A DNA stretch of 64,000 bases from Cohnella sp. CFH 77786 (GCF_019400745.1 NZ_WJIB01000006.1:124001-188000), one strand, 5' to 3'; positions 1 through 7,702 are shown, numbered from the stretch's first letter. Notes: generated by a model from the letters alone, not told the origin. Numbers and translations are program-made.

Positions 1-217
1 GCTCCGTCGTCATGATCGTGCGGCCGGCCGCGCTTTGCGGCAGTTCGTCGATGGCCCGGATCCGGTCGGCCTCGTGCGAAATGTTGGGCAGCACGACGGT
101 TTCCATGAACCGCTTGATGAAGGTCGATTTGCCCGTCCGTACGGCGCCGACGACCCCGAGGTAGATATCGCCTCCGGTGCGCTCGGCGATATCCTTGAAA
201 ATGTCTACTTTTTCCAC
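1..217 (-). CDS. spoIVA: Stage IV sporulation protein A (N-terminal part, cut by window edge)
   Basis: The first 72 codons are visible: a GTG start at 217 with GGGAGGG 8 nt upstream, then EKVDIFKDIAERTGG and the P-loop-like GAVRTGKST at about residues 24-32. This is the very conserved N-terminus of SpoIVA, the mother-cell ATPase that polymerises on the forespore surface as the basement layer of the spore coat (established for B. subtilis). The C-terminal part lies outside the window. A sigma-E-type promoter sits at 301-329. Its position beside yphF/yphE/spoVIF/gpsA homologues matches B. subtilis gene order. Confidence 0.97.
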   Translation of the reverse strand, partial: MEKVDIFKDIAERTGGDIYLGVVGAVRTGKSTFIKRFMETVVLPNISHEADRIRAIDELPQSAAGRTIMTTE

Positions 218-300
218 TCAGAATTCCCTCCCATCGTAATCGCGAAACGAACGCGTGCCGCCAGCGCGACGGAACTCGTACACGAATTTGGACTGGTAAC

Positions 301-329
301 ATTGTATGTGCGAGGGTCCGGATTATGAC
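301..329 (-). promoter_or_regulatory. Sigma-E type promoter of spoIVA
   Basis: On the minus strand TCATAAT is followed after 13 nt by CATACAAT. The -10 matches the sigma-E consensus CATACAnT completely and the -35 is a 6/7 match to the KMATATT type. It lies 84-112 nt upstream of the GTG start. spoIVA is sigma-E dependent in B. subtilis, which supports the call. Confidence 0.65.
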
Positions 330-490
330 CCTTCCGCCCAAAATGTTTCCCATGCCGACGTACGCCCGCCGGCGCTCCTGTTGGTTTCCTCAACAAGCAT
401 ATGAGAGGGAATCTGCGCATATGTCTATCTTTTTTCCGCCTTTGGTAGATTCCTTGAGCAGATCTTTATTCCTTCTAAAATGATTGCATT

Positions 491-517
491 AAAAAGGCCT
501 CGGCCATCGGCCGAGGC
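491..517 (-). terminator. Rho-independent terminator after the yphF-like operon
   Basis: Perfect 9-bp stem (GCCTCGGCC / GGCCGAGGC) with an ATC loop, followed on the minus strand by TTTTT. It separates the upstream ferredoxin/lipoprotein operon from spoIVA. Confidence 0.85.
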
Positions 518-540
518 ACTAACGCGGTCGTTATGAATGG

Positions 541-660
541 AAGCATTTTGTTCCTTTACTCTGCCCTACTCCCTCTATTCGAGCGGAATTAAGGCATTTT
601 GTCCCTAAATTCTGCCGCTCTGCAGGCGCATATAAAGCACTTTGGTTTCTTACCTCTACC
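541..660. repeat. Three degenerate copies of a ~45-bp intergenic repeat
   Basis: Segments starting near 541, 591 and 634 share the core AAGCATTTTGTYCCT followed by TCTGCCGCTCT-like sequence. No ORF is associated. The rest of the 218-682 gap holds only the spoIVA promoter and the terminator. Confidence 0.45.
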
Positions 661-682
661 GCTCTCCCGCCATTTGGGAGGA

Positions 683-1423
683 CTAGCTTCTTGACGGATC
701 CGGCACGGCTTGCGGACTTCCGTTCGCCAATCGGTAAACGGGCGATTTCACCGGCACGAAGTCGGAGGCGTCGACCAATCGTTCTCGCAAGTCCTCGTCG
801 GCAGCCGGAGTCGATCCGCCTTTTTTCAGCGCCTCCGCGACGTCGATGCCGTAATCGGCGTAAACCCGGCCTGCCTCGTCCACCATGAGCTCAAGCGGAC
901 GGCGCGTGTACATGCTGAGCACGTCCGGCTGCTTCATTCCGAGCTTGCCGAAATCCAGGTAGCGGAACCCGGGATATGCCTCGCCCGCTGCCGGGTTCTC
1001 GCCCCCGTGTCCGCTGCGGTACTCGTCCACCTTTTTCTGAACGTTCGCGATCTCCTGATAGACGGTGACGTCGAGCAGTTTGACCCGGGGATTCGTTTCT
1101 TCGTCGATGATCAGGAAGACGTATTTTCCCCCGCTCTCGAAAGCGTGTTTCGGGATGCTCTCGACATACCCCATCCGCTTCATTTTCGCGAAGTCGATCT
1201 TGAATTTCTCGTAGACCGGAACGGAGGCGTCGGCATTCTGGATCGGAAGAAGACCGGTCGCTTCCTTATAACGGTTCACCGCGTCCTGCACCGTACCGAC
1301 CGCCCCGCGCACGGAAGCTCCTTGTCCCGGCGTCTGCTCTTCCGGATACAAGCACCCGGAGAGCAGCAGCAGAAACGACAAACACGCCGCCAGAACGGCA
1401 GGGCGCGCGATCTTCACGTTCAC
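683..1423 (-). CDS. YphF-like sporulation-locus lipoprotein
   Basis: 246 residues. The N-terminus has a hydrophobic signal ending in the lipobox LLLSGC, so export and lipid anchoring are predicted. The remainder is a soluble domain with no catalytic motif I recognise. The GTG start at 1423 overlaps the stop of the upstream ferredoxin by 4 nt (GTGA), indicating translational coupling; a longer ORF reading through from 1666 is only an overlap with that ferredoxin. In B. subtilis the gene between yphE and spoIVA is the lipoprotein yphF, so position and lipobox suggest an orthologue. Function unknown. Confidence 0.75.
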   Translation of the reverse strand: MNVKIARPAVLAACLSFLLLLSGCLYPEEQTPGQGASVRGAVGTVQDAVNRYKEATGLLPIQNADASVPVYEKFKIDFAKMKRMGYVESIPKHAFESGGKYVFLIIDEETNPRVKLLDVTVYQEIANVQKKVDEYRSGHGGENPAAGEAYPGFRYLDFGKLGMKQPDVLSMYTRRPLELMVDEAGRVYADYGIDVAEALKKGGSTPAADEDLRERLVDASDFVPVKSPVYRLANGSPQAVPDPSRS

Positions 1424-1770
1424 CACAGTTCGTCTCTCTCCCTTTGTTGTTCCTCCATTTTTTTGCGGATCGCCGCTTTCAGAGGATCCTCCGGAACGAA
1501 AACGGTCACGTCCGCTTGGACCCGCGCCTGGCAAGAGAGACGGACCCCTTCCTGCAGCAGCGGGCCGATTTTGCGGGTTTCGGCGGGACCGGGTTCTTGC
1601 AAAGCAGAAGCCTGATCGGACGGAACGTTCACTTTGCACATCAAGCAAGAAGCTTGGCCATCGCACCTCGTCCGAATAGGCACGCGCGCCCGCCGCGAAG
1701 CGTCGAGCAGCGTCGTGCCGGGACGCACTTCCGCATGGCGGCCGTCCGGCAGGAAGGTCACTTTCGGCAT
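1420..1770 (-). CDS. [2Fe-2S] ferredoxin-type protein (C-x5-C-x2-C)
   Basis: 116 residues with the plant/adrenodoxin-type ferredoxin fold. Cluster ligands are CDGQASCLMC (C-x5-C-x2-C) near residue 36 and a fourth Cys in SCQA near residue 80. A charged tail follows the domain (KKMEEQQRERDELW). It starts 4 nt after the nucleotidyltransferase stop and overlaps the lipoprotein start, so it lies inside a tight five-gene operon with a second, different ferredoxin. Redox partner unknown. Expected to carry one [2Fe-2S] cluster in the cytoplasm. Confidence 0.85.
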   Translation of the reverse strand: MPKVTFLPDGRHAEVRPGTTLLDASRRARVPIRTRCDGQASCLMCKVNVPSDQASALQEPGPAETRKIGPLLQEGVRLSCQARVQADVTVFVPEDPLKAAIRKKMEEQQRERDELW

Positions 1771-1774
1771 CCGT

Positions 1775-2380
1775 TCAGATCAACCCCGCTTCCCCGCGAA
1801 GTTCCGGGTCCGTCGCGTAACGTTTCACGGTTCGAACCGTTTCCTCCGACAATTCGTTCCGTTCGAGCAGACGCTCGAGAATCGGCAAATGCCGTTCGGG
1901 CAGCATCCGGATCAAGCTGCCCGCGGCTTCGCAGCGATCAGGCCGGTCACGCAGCGCGTTGAAAATGAGTTCGTGGCCGAGCGGCACGAGCTTGGCCGGA
2001 ACCCGAACCGATTCGCACGAATCGCCCTCCGGATACAGCAGATGACGGACCTCAGTCCGGTACCGCGATCCTCCGGTCTCGATCCGGAAATCCCCCACCA
2101 GCTCCACCTGCGTTTCGGCGATCCGGTAATGGGACAGGATGGAACGGTAACGGTCCGTTGCGCTGTAGACAGGACGGTCCAGAGCGCAATTCCCCAGCAT
2201 CGCATGAATGCGCGCCGCGTCTTCCTCGTCCGCGTATATGTCCAGATCCCGCGGAGCCCTGCCGAGATTCGCCCCCCGCATGGCGAGTCCGGTGCTGCCC
2301 CCGATGACCCATACCGCCCCGCAGCCTTCCAGCCTTACGGCCAACTCGGCCACGGCGGCGGCGGGATATCCGCAATCCAT
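1775..2380 (-). CDS. Nucleotidyltransferase-fold protein
   Basis: 201 residues. Near the N-terminus are GGSTGLAMRG and PRDLDIYAD, the glycine-serine turn and DxD-type metal site of the Pol-beta/MNT nucleotidyltransferase superfamily. The remaining part looks helical. Substrate cannot be told from sequence; members act on RNA, antibiotics or proteins, or are inactive. It lies between two ferredoxin genes in one operon near spoIVA, a context not present in B. subtilis. Start chosen at the ATG opening MDCGYPAAA. Confidence 0.75.
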   Translation of the reverse strand: MDCGYPAAAVAELAVRLEGCGAVWVIGGSTGLAMRGANLGRAPRDLDIYADEEDAARIHAMLGNCALDRPVYSATDRYRSILSHYRIAETQVELVGDFRIETGGSRYRTEVRHLLYPEGDSCESVRVPAKLVPLGHELIFNALRDRPDRCEAAGSLIRMLPERHLPILERLLERNELSEETVRTVKRYATDPELRGEAGLI

Positions 2381-2416
2381 GACGGGATCACCTCCATGCC
2401 TTCTGCGAAAATGCCA

Positions 2417-2710
2417 TTAGAAGTAAGTGCGGTTGACGGCGATCAGTTTGCCCTTCCGCACGACCTCCGCTTGGCAGCCGAGCCGGAAGCCGCCGTCCAG
2501 CTCATCCGGTCCGAGACGGTCCCACTCGGCATCCGTCGGCTCCGCGAGCAAATCGGCTCCGCTCTCCACGTAACATCTGCATCTGGCGCAGGTGCCCCGG
2601 CTGCAATTGAAATTCCAATCGACCCCGGCTTTCAACGCATGCTCAAGCAACGTGTGGCCGATTTCGGCTTCCGCCGTCTTGGTCCGGGTTCTTCCCGTAA
2701 GCGTAAGCAA
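2417..2710 (-). CDS. [2Fe-2S] ferredoxin (C-x4-C-x2-C)
   Basis: 97 residues. The ligand pattern CSRGTCARCRC (C-x4-C-x2-C) at about residues 36-46 plus GCQA near residue 79 marks a plant-type [2Fe-2S] ferredoxin. The start is TTG at 2710 with AGGGGGCGG about 8 nt upstream; no ATG is available. It lies 15 nt after the DUF2768 gene and 36 nt before the nucleotidyltransferase. Its cysteine spacing differs from the second ferredoxin in the operon, so they are not recent duplicates. Confidence 0.88.
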   Translation of the reverse strand: MLTLTGRTRTKTAEAEIGHTLLEHALKAGVDWNFNCSRGTCARCRCYVESGADLLAEPTDAEWDRLGPDELDGGFRLGCQAEVVRKGKLIAVNRTYF

Positions 2711-2725
2711 GCTTGTCCGCCCCCT

Positions 2726-2905
2726 CTATACGATGGCGACAAGGCCGCATAGCATGCCAGACAGCAACATGACGAACGCGGCCACCGACAAAACGAACCG
2801 GATCCACCCTTTCGTCTTCAGCCGCGTGAACGTGATCAATGCCGCCGCCATCACCATCAAACCGATGCCGACGAACGACACCCACATTTTGGTCATCGGA
2901 TCCAA
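2726..2905 (-). CDS. DUF2768 family small membrane protein (YphE-like)
   Basis: 59 residues, two hydrophobic helices around a short basic loop (TRLKTKGW). The segment MTKMWVSFVGIGLM is typical of DUF2768/YphE. I chose the TTG at 2905 because GGAGG lies 8 nt upstream; an internal ATG at 2896 is the alternative. First gene of the operon that runs to the lipoprotein at 683, behind a vegetative-looking promoter at 2948-2976. The location between spoVIF and spoIVA equals that of yphE in B. subtilis. Function unknown. Confidence 0.8.
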   Translation of the reverse strand: MDPMTKMWVSFVGIGLMVMAAALITFTRLKTKGWIRFVLSVAAFVMLLSGMLCGLVAIV

Positions 2906-2947
2906 ACCATGTGCCTCCCACCGCAACCCCGTTTCAAAACGCTACAT

Positions 2948-2976
2948 ATTATACCACTCGCGGGCGGGGATGACAA
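2948..2976 (-). promoter_or_regulatory. Sigma-A promoter of the DUF2768-ferredoxin operon
   Basis: TTGTCA, 17 nt, TATAAT on the minus strand, about 43 nt upstream of the TTG start. The near-consensus sigma-A match suggests vegetative expression, although the neighbours are sporulation genes. Confidence 0.7.
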
Positions 2977-3011
2977 AGAAGAAACGGGCTCCCGCCGAAG
3001 CGAAAACCCGT
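2974..3011 (-). terminator. Probable terminator of spoVIF
   Basis: ACGGG / CCCGT stem enclosing a TTCGCTTCGGC-rich loop just after the spoVIF stop, followed on the minus strand by TTTCTTCTTTG. Modest stem; it overlaps the -35 of the next promoter. Confidence 0.45.
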
Positions 3012-3016
3012 CTCGT

Positions 3017-3292
3017 TCACGATTTCATCATCATTTTCATAAGGCCTTCCAGGTTGCTCATGTTCAAGCCGCTCTTCTTGACGGCCGAGACGATCTCCTT
3101 CATCGTCTCTTCCGATACCGGTACGTTCGCGAGCTGCGAGACCTGCTTGATCAGCGCGCGCAGCTGCGCTTCGCTCTGCAGCGTATCCGGCGTGACGGTT
3201 CCCGCGATTTTCTTGATGGAGTTCTCGGTGATGTTTTTGCCGGTTTTCTGGTTCACCATGCCCAGGATGTCCTTGGAAAACTTCTTATCCAT
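3017..3292 (-). CDS. spoVIF: Stage VI sporulation protein F
   Basis: 91 residues starting MDKKFSKDILGMVNQKTGK and ending GLMKMMMKS, characteristic of SpoVIF (YjcC), which is needed for normal spore coat and cortex assembly in B. subtilis. ATG with GGGAGGG upstream. It has its own promoter (3409-3437) matching the sigma-K consensus exactly, as expected for a late mother-cell gene. Small, soluble, no enzyme motif. Confidence 0.9.
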   Translation of the reverse strand: MDKKFSKDILGMVNQKTGKNITENSIKKIAGTVTPDTLQSEAQLRALIKQVSQLANVPVSEETMKEIVSAVKKSGLNMSNLEGLMKMMMKS

Positions 3293-3408
3293 GCCTACCC
3301 TCCCTCTTTCACCCCAAAAAGAGAAGTTAAGCTTTGCAGCCGATTCCGATTCCTTTTTGGGGACCCCGTCTATGAACGGCTGCTATTGGGGGAACGATTA
3401 TGCATGGA

Positions 3409-3437
3409 TAATGTATGTCGGGGCGGGACAAATGGTG
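3409..3437 (-). promoter_or_regulatory. Sigma-K promoter of spoVIF
   Basis: CACC, 16 nt, CATACATTA on the minus strand is a perfect match to the sigma-K pattern (mACm, N16, CATAnnnTA). It lies about 117-145 nt before the spoVIF start, leaving a leader of about 110 nt. Confidence 0.65.
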
Positions 3438-3457
3438 TGGGCCGACAGACCGGTGGT

Positions 3458-4504
3458 TTACTTCAGCCATTTCTCCCGGGAAGCGGCCGCGATTTCTTCG
3501 ATTTCGTGGGTGCGGACGCGCCCCATCAGATCGCCGACCGCCTGCTCCGGGGCTTTGCCCTCGAACAGGACGGCGTACAATTGGTCGGTGATCGGCATCT
3601 CCACGCCATAGCGGGAGGCCAACTCGTGCGCGAACTTCGTCGTGCGAACGCCTTCGACGACCATGCCGATGCGGCGGAGCACTTCATCCAGAGGCACGCC
3701 TTGCCCGAGCATCGATCCCGCGCGCCAATTGCGGCTGTGGCGGCTCGTGCATGTGGCGATCAAATCGCCGACTCCGGCCAGGCCGGCGAACGTCAGCGGA
3801 TTGGCGCCCATCGCCGCGCCCAGCCGCGCGATTTCCGCGAGCCCGCGCGTCACGAGCGCCGCCTTGGCGTTATCGCCGAATCCGAGGCCGTCCGACAGTC
3901 CCGCGCCTAGGGCGATGATATTCTTCACCGCTCCGGACGTCTCGACGCCGATCAGATCCGGGTTTGTATAGACTCGGAAATAAGCGTCGTTCATGAAATA
4001 ATCCTGCGCCGCCTCCGCACGCTCCGAGTTTCGCGAAGCCACCACGACCGTCGTGGGCTGGCGCACGATCACCTCTTCGGCGTGGCTCGGGCCCGATAAG
4101 CAGACGATTTCGCTCTCCCCGCGGCCTAATTCTTCCGCCAGCACCGTGGACATCCGTTTCAGCGTGCCGGCTTCGAATCCCTTGGTCGCATGGACAACAA
4201 GCGTTTCCCGTCCCAAATGGGAAGCCGCGTTCTGCGCCACCTCTCTCATCGCAGCGGAAGGGGCCACGAAAAGGACCATTTCCGCCCCGGCAAGCACGTC
4301 CCTCATTTCCGTGAAAGCCGTGATTCCTTCGGGAATGACCGCGTCTTGCAGGAAACGGGTGTTGCGCCGTTTTTCGTTGATTTCTTCGGCCTGCTCCGGA
4401 TTCCGCGTCCACAATCTGACGTCATGGCCATTGTCCGCGAGTACCCGCGCCAAAGCCGTTCCCCAGCTTCCCGCGACGAGAACGGCCGTCTGTTTACGCT
4501 CCAT
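3458..4504 (-). CDS. gpsA: NAD(P)H-dependent glycerol-3-phosphate dehydrogenase
   Basis: 348 residues. Reduces dihydroxyacetone phosphate to sn-glycerol-3-phosphate, the acceptor for phospholipid synthesis by the adjacent plsY. The Rossmann loop AGSWGTALA is at residues 11-19, with conserved lysines in ATKGF (K108) and GAVKNIIALG (K194). The ATG at 4504 has AAAGGTGAG upstream and lies inside the end of plsY (11-nt overlap), indicating coupling. The usual first Gly of GxGSWG is replaced (VAGSWG). Part of der-plsY-gpsA. Confidence 0.96.
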   Translation of the reverse strand: MERKQTAVLVAGSWGTALARVLADNGHDVRLWTRNPEQAEEINEKRRNTRFLQDAVIPEGITAFTEMRDVLAGAEMVLFVAPSAAMREVAQNAASHLGRETLVVHATKGFEAGTLKRMSTVLAEELGRGESEIVCLSGPSHAEEVIVRQPTTVVVASRNSERAEAAQDYFMNDAYFRVYTNPDLIGVETSGAVKNIIALGAGLSDGLGFGDNAKAALVTRGLAEIARLGAAMGANPLTFAGLAGVGDLIATCTSRHSRNWRAGSMLGQGVPLDEVLRRIGMVVEGVRTTKFAHELASRYGVEMPITDQLYAVLFEGKAPEQAVGDLMGRVRTHEIEEIAAASREKWLK

Positions 4505-5111
4505 GGGGCTCACCTTTTTTGTTGCCGCCAAGTTTGTTCTCGGTGCCTTTGACGAGCTTGACGATATTTTTGCGGTGGCGCAACACCGCCATTACGGCGA
4601 CGATTACGGCCCCCCATATGTAAGGTGCTTCATAGCCGAATAAGGCGATTAAGACCGGAGACAGCACGGCGAAAACGAGCGAGCCGAGCGACACGTACCG
4701 GGTCGAGGCGATCGTCGCGATCGCGGCAAGTCCTGCGAGGAGCGTCGGCAAGAAGGCCATGACCGCGAGCGCCCCGATCGTCGTGGCGATGCCTTTGCCG
4801 CCTTTGAACCGGAAATACACCGGCCAGTTATGGCCGACAATGGCGGCAAGGCCGCACAGCACGGGGACCCAATCTTCCCCTTTCCCGAGCCAGTGCCCGA
4901 TCAGCACCGCCGCGATTCCTTTCGCGACGTCCAGCAGGAAGACGGCGAGCGCGGGACCTTTGCCGAGCACGCGGAGCGTGTTCGTCGCCCCCGCGTTCCC
5001 GCTTCCGTGCTGGCGGATGTCGATTTTTTTGAGCCATCTGGCCATAAGAATGCTGAACGAAACGGAGCCGAGCAAGTACCCGGCGGCGATAGCAACGATC
5101 GGTGTGAACAA
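4494..5111 (-). CDS. plsY: Acyl-phosphate:glycerol-3-phosphate acyltransferase
   Basis: 205 residues, a polytopic membrane protein. The three cytoplasmic PlsY motifs are visible: GSGNAGATNTLR near residue 37, KGGKGIATT near 104, and a C-terminal glycine-rich loop. It transfers the acyl group of acyl-phosphate to sn-1 of glycerol-3-phosphate, made by the overlapping downstream gpsA. It lies 11 nt after der. The lysine-rich tail NKLGGNKKGE is cytoplasmic. Confidence 0.96.
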   Translation of the reverse strand: MFTPIVAIAAGYLLGSVSFSILMARWLKKIDIRQHGSGNAGATNTLRVLGKGPALAVFLLDVAKGIAAVLIGHWLGKGEDWVPVLCGLAAIVGHNWPVYFRFKGGKGIATTIGALAVMAFLPTLLAGLAAIATIASTRYVSLGSLVFAVLSPVLIALFGYEAPYIWGAVIVAVMAVLRHRKNIVKLVKGTENKLGGNKKGEPHGA

Positions 5112-5122
5112 TCCGTTCTCTC

Positions 5123-6445
5123 CTATTCCTGGTCCGATTTGCGCCGGGAAAACAATCGAAGCGGCGTGCCCTCGAACGGGAAAGCGGCTCGAATCTTGTT
5201 CTCCAAATAGCGTTCGTATGAAAAATGCATCATTTCCGGCTCGTTGACGAAAATGAGGATGGTCGGCGGCTTGACCCCGACCTGCGTCGCGTAGTTGACC
5301 TTAAGCCTTCGCCCTTTGTCGGTGGGAGGAGGATTGATGGAAACCGCATCCATCACGATGTCGTTCAGCACGTGCGTCGGGATTCGCATCGCATGCTGCT
5401 CCGCCACGCGGTTCACGACCGGAAGGAGCCGGTTCAACCTGCTTTTCGTCTTGGCGGACAGAAACACGACGGGCGCGTAGGTCATGAACAGGAAATGGTC
5501 CCGGATCATGTTCTCGAAATGCTGCATCGTCTTATCGTCCTTCTCGACGACGTCCCATTTGTTCACGACGAAAACGCTCGCCTTGCCGTTCTCGTGCGCG
5601 TAACCGGCAATGTGCTTGTCCTGTTCGATGATGCCTTCCTCGCCGTTGATCACGATGAGCGCCACGTCGGCCCGCTCGATCGCCTTCATCGCGCGCATGA
5701 CGCTGTATTTCTCGGTCGTTTCGTACACCTTGCCGCGCTTGCGCATGCCGGCGGTGTCGATCAGCACGTATTTCTGCCCGTCCCGTTCGAACGGCGTGTC
5801 GATCGCGTCGCGAGTCGTTCCCGCGACGTCGCTGACGATCACCCGTTCCTCGCCGAGAATGGCGTTGACGAGCGAAGATTTCCCGACGTTGGGGCGGCCG
5901 ATCAGCGCGACCTTGATGACGTCCTCGTCATATTCTTCCTCTTCGGCAGGCGGAAGCTTCGCGACGGCGGCGTCCAACAAGTCGCCGATCCCCGTGCCGT
6001 GAGCTCCGGAGATGCCGACCGGGTCCCCGAACCCGAGGGCGTAGAACTCGTAAATATCGTCCATCCGCTGCAGGTTGTCCACTTTGTTCACGGCCAAGAC
6101 GACCGGCTTGCCGGAACGGTACAGCATTTGGGAAACCTCTTCGTCCGCGTTCGTGATGCCCGCTTTGGCATCTACCATGAAGATGATCGCATCCGCTTCC
6201 TCGATGGCGAGTTCGGCTTGCATGCGGATCAGACGGAGCATCTGGTCTTCCCCGTCGATCTCGATGCCCCCCGTATCGATCACGCTGAACGATTGGCCGT
6301 TCCATTCTCCCGTACCGTAAATGCGGTCCCGGGTAACCCCGGGCTTATCTTCCACGATCGCCAGCCGGTCGCCGATGATGCGGTTAAAAATGGTCGACTT
6401 CCCCACATTGGGTCGTCCGACGATGGCGATAACGGGTCTTGCCAT
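5123..6445 (-). CDS. der: Ribosome biogenesis GTPase Der (EngA)
   Basis: 440 residues, double GTPase. G1 motifs GRPNVGKS occur at about residues 9-17 and 183-191; DTGG and DTAG Walker B turns and two NKxD motifs (NKVD, NKWD) are present, followed by the KH-like C-terminal domain. Needed for 50S subunit maturation. The ATG lies 8 nt after AAAGGAG, and this Shine-Dalgarno is joined to a palindromic repeat (6467-6487). Same place relative to gpsA as yphC in B. subtilis. Confidence 0.97.
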   Translation of the reverse strand: MARPVIAIVGRPNVGKSTIFNRIIGDRLAIVEDKPGVTRDRIYGTGEWNGQSFSVIDTGGIEIDGEDQMLRLIRMQAELAIEEADAIIFMVDAKAGITNADEEVSQMLYRSGKPVVLAVNKVDNLQRMDDIYEFYALGFGDPVGISGAHGTGIGDLLDAAVAKLPPAEEEEYDEDVIKVALIGRPNVGKSSLVNAILGEERVIVSDVAGTTRDAIDTPFERDGQKYVLIDTAGMRKRGKVYETTEKYSVMRAMKAIERADVALIVINGEEGIIEQDKHIAGYAHENGKASVFVVNKWDVVEKDDKTMQHFENMIRDHFLFMTYAPVVFLSAKTKSRLNRLLPVVNRVAEQHAMRIPTHVLNDIVMDAVSINPPPTDKGRRLKVNYATQVGVKPPTILIFVNEPEMMHFSYERYLENKIRAAFPFEGTPLRLFSRRKSDQE

Positions 6446-6466
6446 AATTTCACTCCTTTAATTAGG

Positions 6467-6551
6467 GAGTTTGACTCCGTCAAACTCTCACGGCTTCGAG
6501 GGAATTTGACGACTCATACGGAGTTTGCAAAAGCAAACTCTCACGGCTTCG
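6467..6551 (-). repeat. Palindromic repeat module (two units) directly upstream of der
   Basis: Unit nearest der: GAGTTTGAC, 3 nt, GTCAAACTC at 6467-6487. Second hairpin: GAGTTTG, 6 nt, CAAACTC at 6521-6540. On the plus strand each is followed by TCACGGCTTCG, so the whole ~31-bp unit is duplicated. On the minus strand the first hairpin is followed by CCCTAATTAAAGGAG, which contains the der ribosome-binding site. The same module lies upstream of spmA and spoVAF. Confidence 0.8.
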
Positions 6552-6571
6552 TCCAACGCTTGCCATGTCTC

Positions 6572-6600
6572 ATCATAACAAAAATTTTCCGCGTTGGCTA
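6572..6600 (-). promoter_or_regulatory. Probable promoter of der-plsY-gpsA
   Basis: TAGCCA, 17 nt, TATGAT (preceded by TGT) on the minus strand, overlapping the end of the capping-subunit gene. The palindromic module would lie in the 5' leader. The match is good at -10 and fair at -35. Confidence 0.45.
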
Positions 6601-6789
6601 ACCGTTTTCGGGGTGCCGGTCGACGATGAGGTATACGGTTTCGTTCAGCTCGTGCGCGGCGGCGTCAAGCAGTTTCTCGAGCAGAAACGCGGTTTTTTTC
6701 ATCCGTTCGGGATCCGGCTGGATGAAAATGGGGGCTCCGCCTCCGACCTCATCTTTGGCCGTCGTCACGACCGCTACGATTTTCGCCAT
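6598..6789 (-). CDS. Small capping-complex subunit partnered with the YIEGIA protein
   Basis: 63 residues starting MAKIVAVVTTAKDEVGGGAPIFIQ. It directly follows the YIEGIA gene (1-nt gap). This small soluble partner is known as the capping complex subunit for YIEGIA in Paenibacillus-type genomes. The true ATG is at 6789 with an AAGGGG site upstream; upstream codons in the open frame belong to the YIEGIA gene. Presumed sporulation role by association. Confidence 0.75.
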   Translation of the reverse strand: MAKIVAVVTTAKDEVGGGAPIFIQPDPERMKKTAFLLEKLLDAAAHELNETVYLIVDRHPENG

Positions 6790-6790
6790 G

Positions 6791-7702
6791 TCAACCCCCT
6801 TCGGCGCTTCGCCGGTTCGCCACGGTCGGCAATCGGATCGCCCCTTCGAGAAGCGGAACGTTCTCGATCGCTCGGACCGCCTTCGACGCATCCCGTTCAC
6901 GCGGCAGCACGAGCACCGCCAATTGCCCGGTTTCAAGATTGAGCTTCGCGAGCGGAACGAGGGCGGGCTCTCCGTCGTCCCGGTATACGCCCAAGCGGAC
7001 CGAGGCGTCGTATAGAATCGCCTGCCGCTGTCCCATATTCGCGATGGTCACTCTCCCGTTCCCGTTTTTCGGCGTTAAGAGGATGCCGATTCCCCGGCTT
7101 CGGATCACGTCCCGGTCCTCTTCCAGTCCCACGTTCATCATGTACACTTCGCCCACGTACACGTTCGGCCCCTCGAGTCGAATCGGCGCCTCTTCCACCT
7201 TGGCGATATGGCTGACCGATTTCCCACGCATGAACCGGGAGACGACGCCAAGAGATACCAATCCTGCGGCGATGCCGGCCCACCACCCTGCGGCGAATGC
7301 CGTGAGCGTCGTCGCCAAAGCGGCGAAGATGGCCAGGTAATTTCGCCCTTCGAATACGACGGCGACCCCTTCGATATAAGCGGGGCCGCGCGATACGAGT
7401 TCCGTGCGGTCGATCGCCTCGAGCGAATTCCTCTCCATGTTGCGGACTTCGCGGAATTGCTGGGCGGCCAAGGACAGGAACGTGATGGCCGTGTAGTTGT
7501 TGTGGTAGAGCGCGGGCACGGCGACGGACCCTAGCGCTCCCGCGATCAGCCCGAGAGCAAGATGCGCGATCATGCCGTGAGGGTAAGCGGGATACTGGCG
7601 GTAATCCGCCCGGAGCATGAGCAGTCTGGCGCCCAATCCGAAGCTTGTGCCGAGAAGAACCACGGCCAAATCCCGATGGGCATGGATCCAATGAACGATC
7701 AC
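6791..7702 (-). CDS. YIEGIA family membrane protein (SeaA/YphB-like)
   Basis: 303 residues. Several N-terminal membrane helices, the family signature variant PAYIEGVAVVFEGRNY in the middle, then a soluble C-terminal domain. The GTG start at 7702 overlaps the YphA stop by 4 nt (GTGA) with AGGGAAAG upstream; the longer frame to 8329 is an overlap with yphA. In B. subtilis yphA-yphB (seaA, spore envelope assembly) sit at this place upstream of der. Molecular function unknown. Confidence 0.82.
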   Translation of the reverse strand: MIVHWIHAHRDLAVVLLGTSFGLGARLLMLRADYRQYPAYPHGMIAHLALGLIAGALGSVAVPALYHNNYTAITFLSLAAQQFREVRNMERNSLEAIDRTELVSRGPAYIEGVAVVFEGRNYLAIFAALATTLTAFAAGWWAGIAAGLVSLGVVSRFMRGKSVSHIAKVEEAPIRLEGPNVYVGEVYMMNVGLEEDRDVIRSRGIGILLTPKNGNGRVTIANMGQRQAILYDASVRLGVYRDDGEPALVPLAKLNLETGQLAVLVLPRERDASKAVRAIENVPLLEGAIRLPTVANRRSAEGG

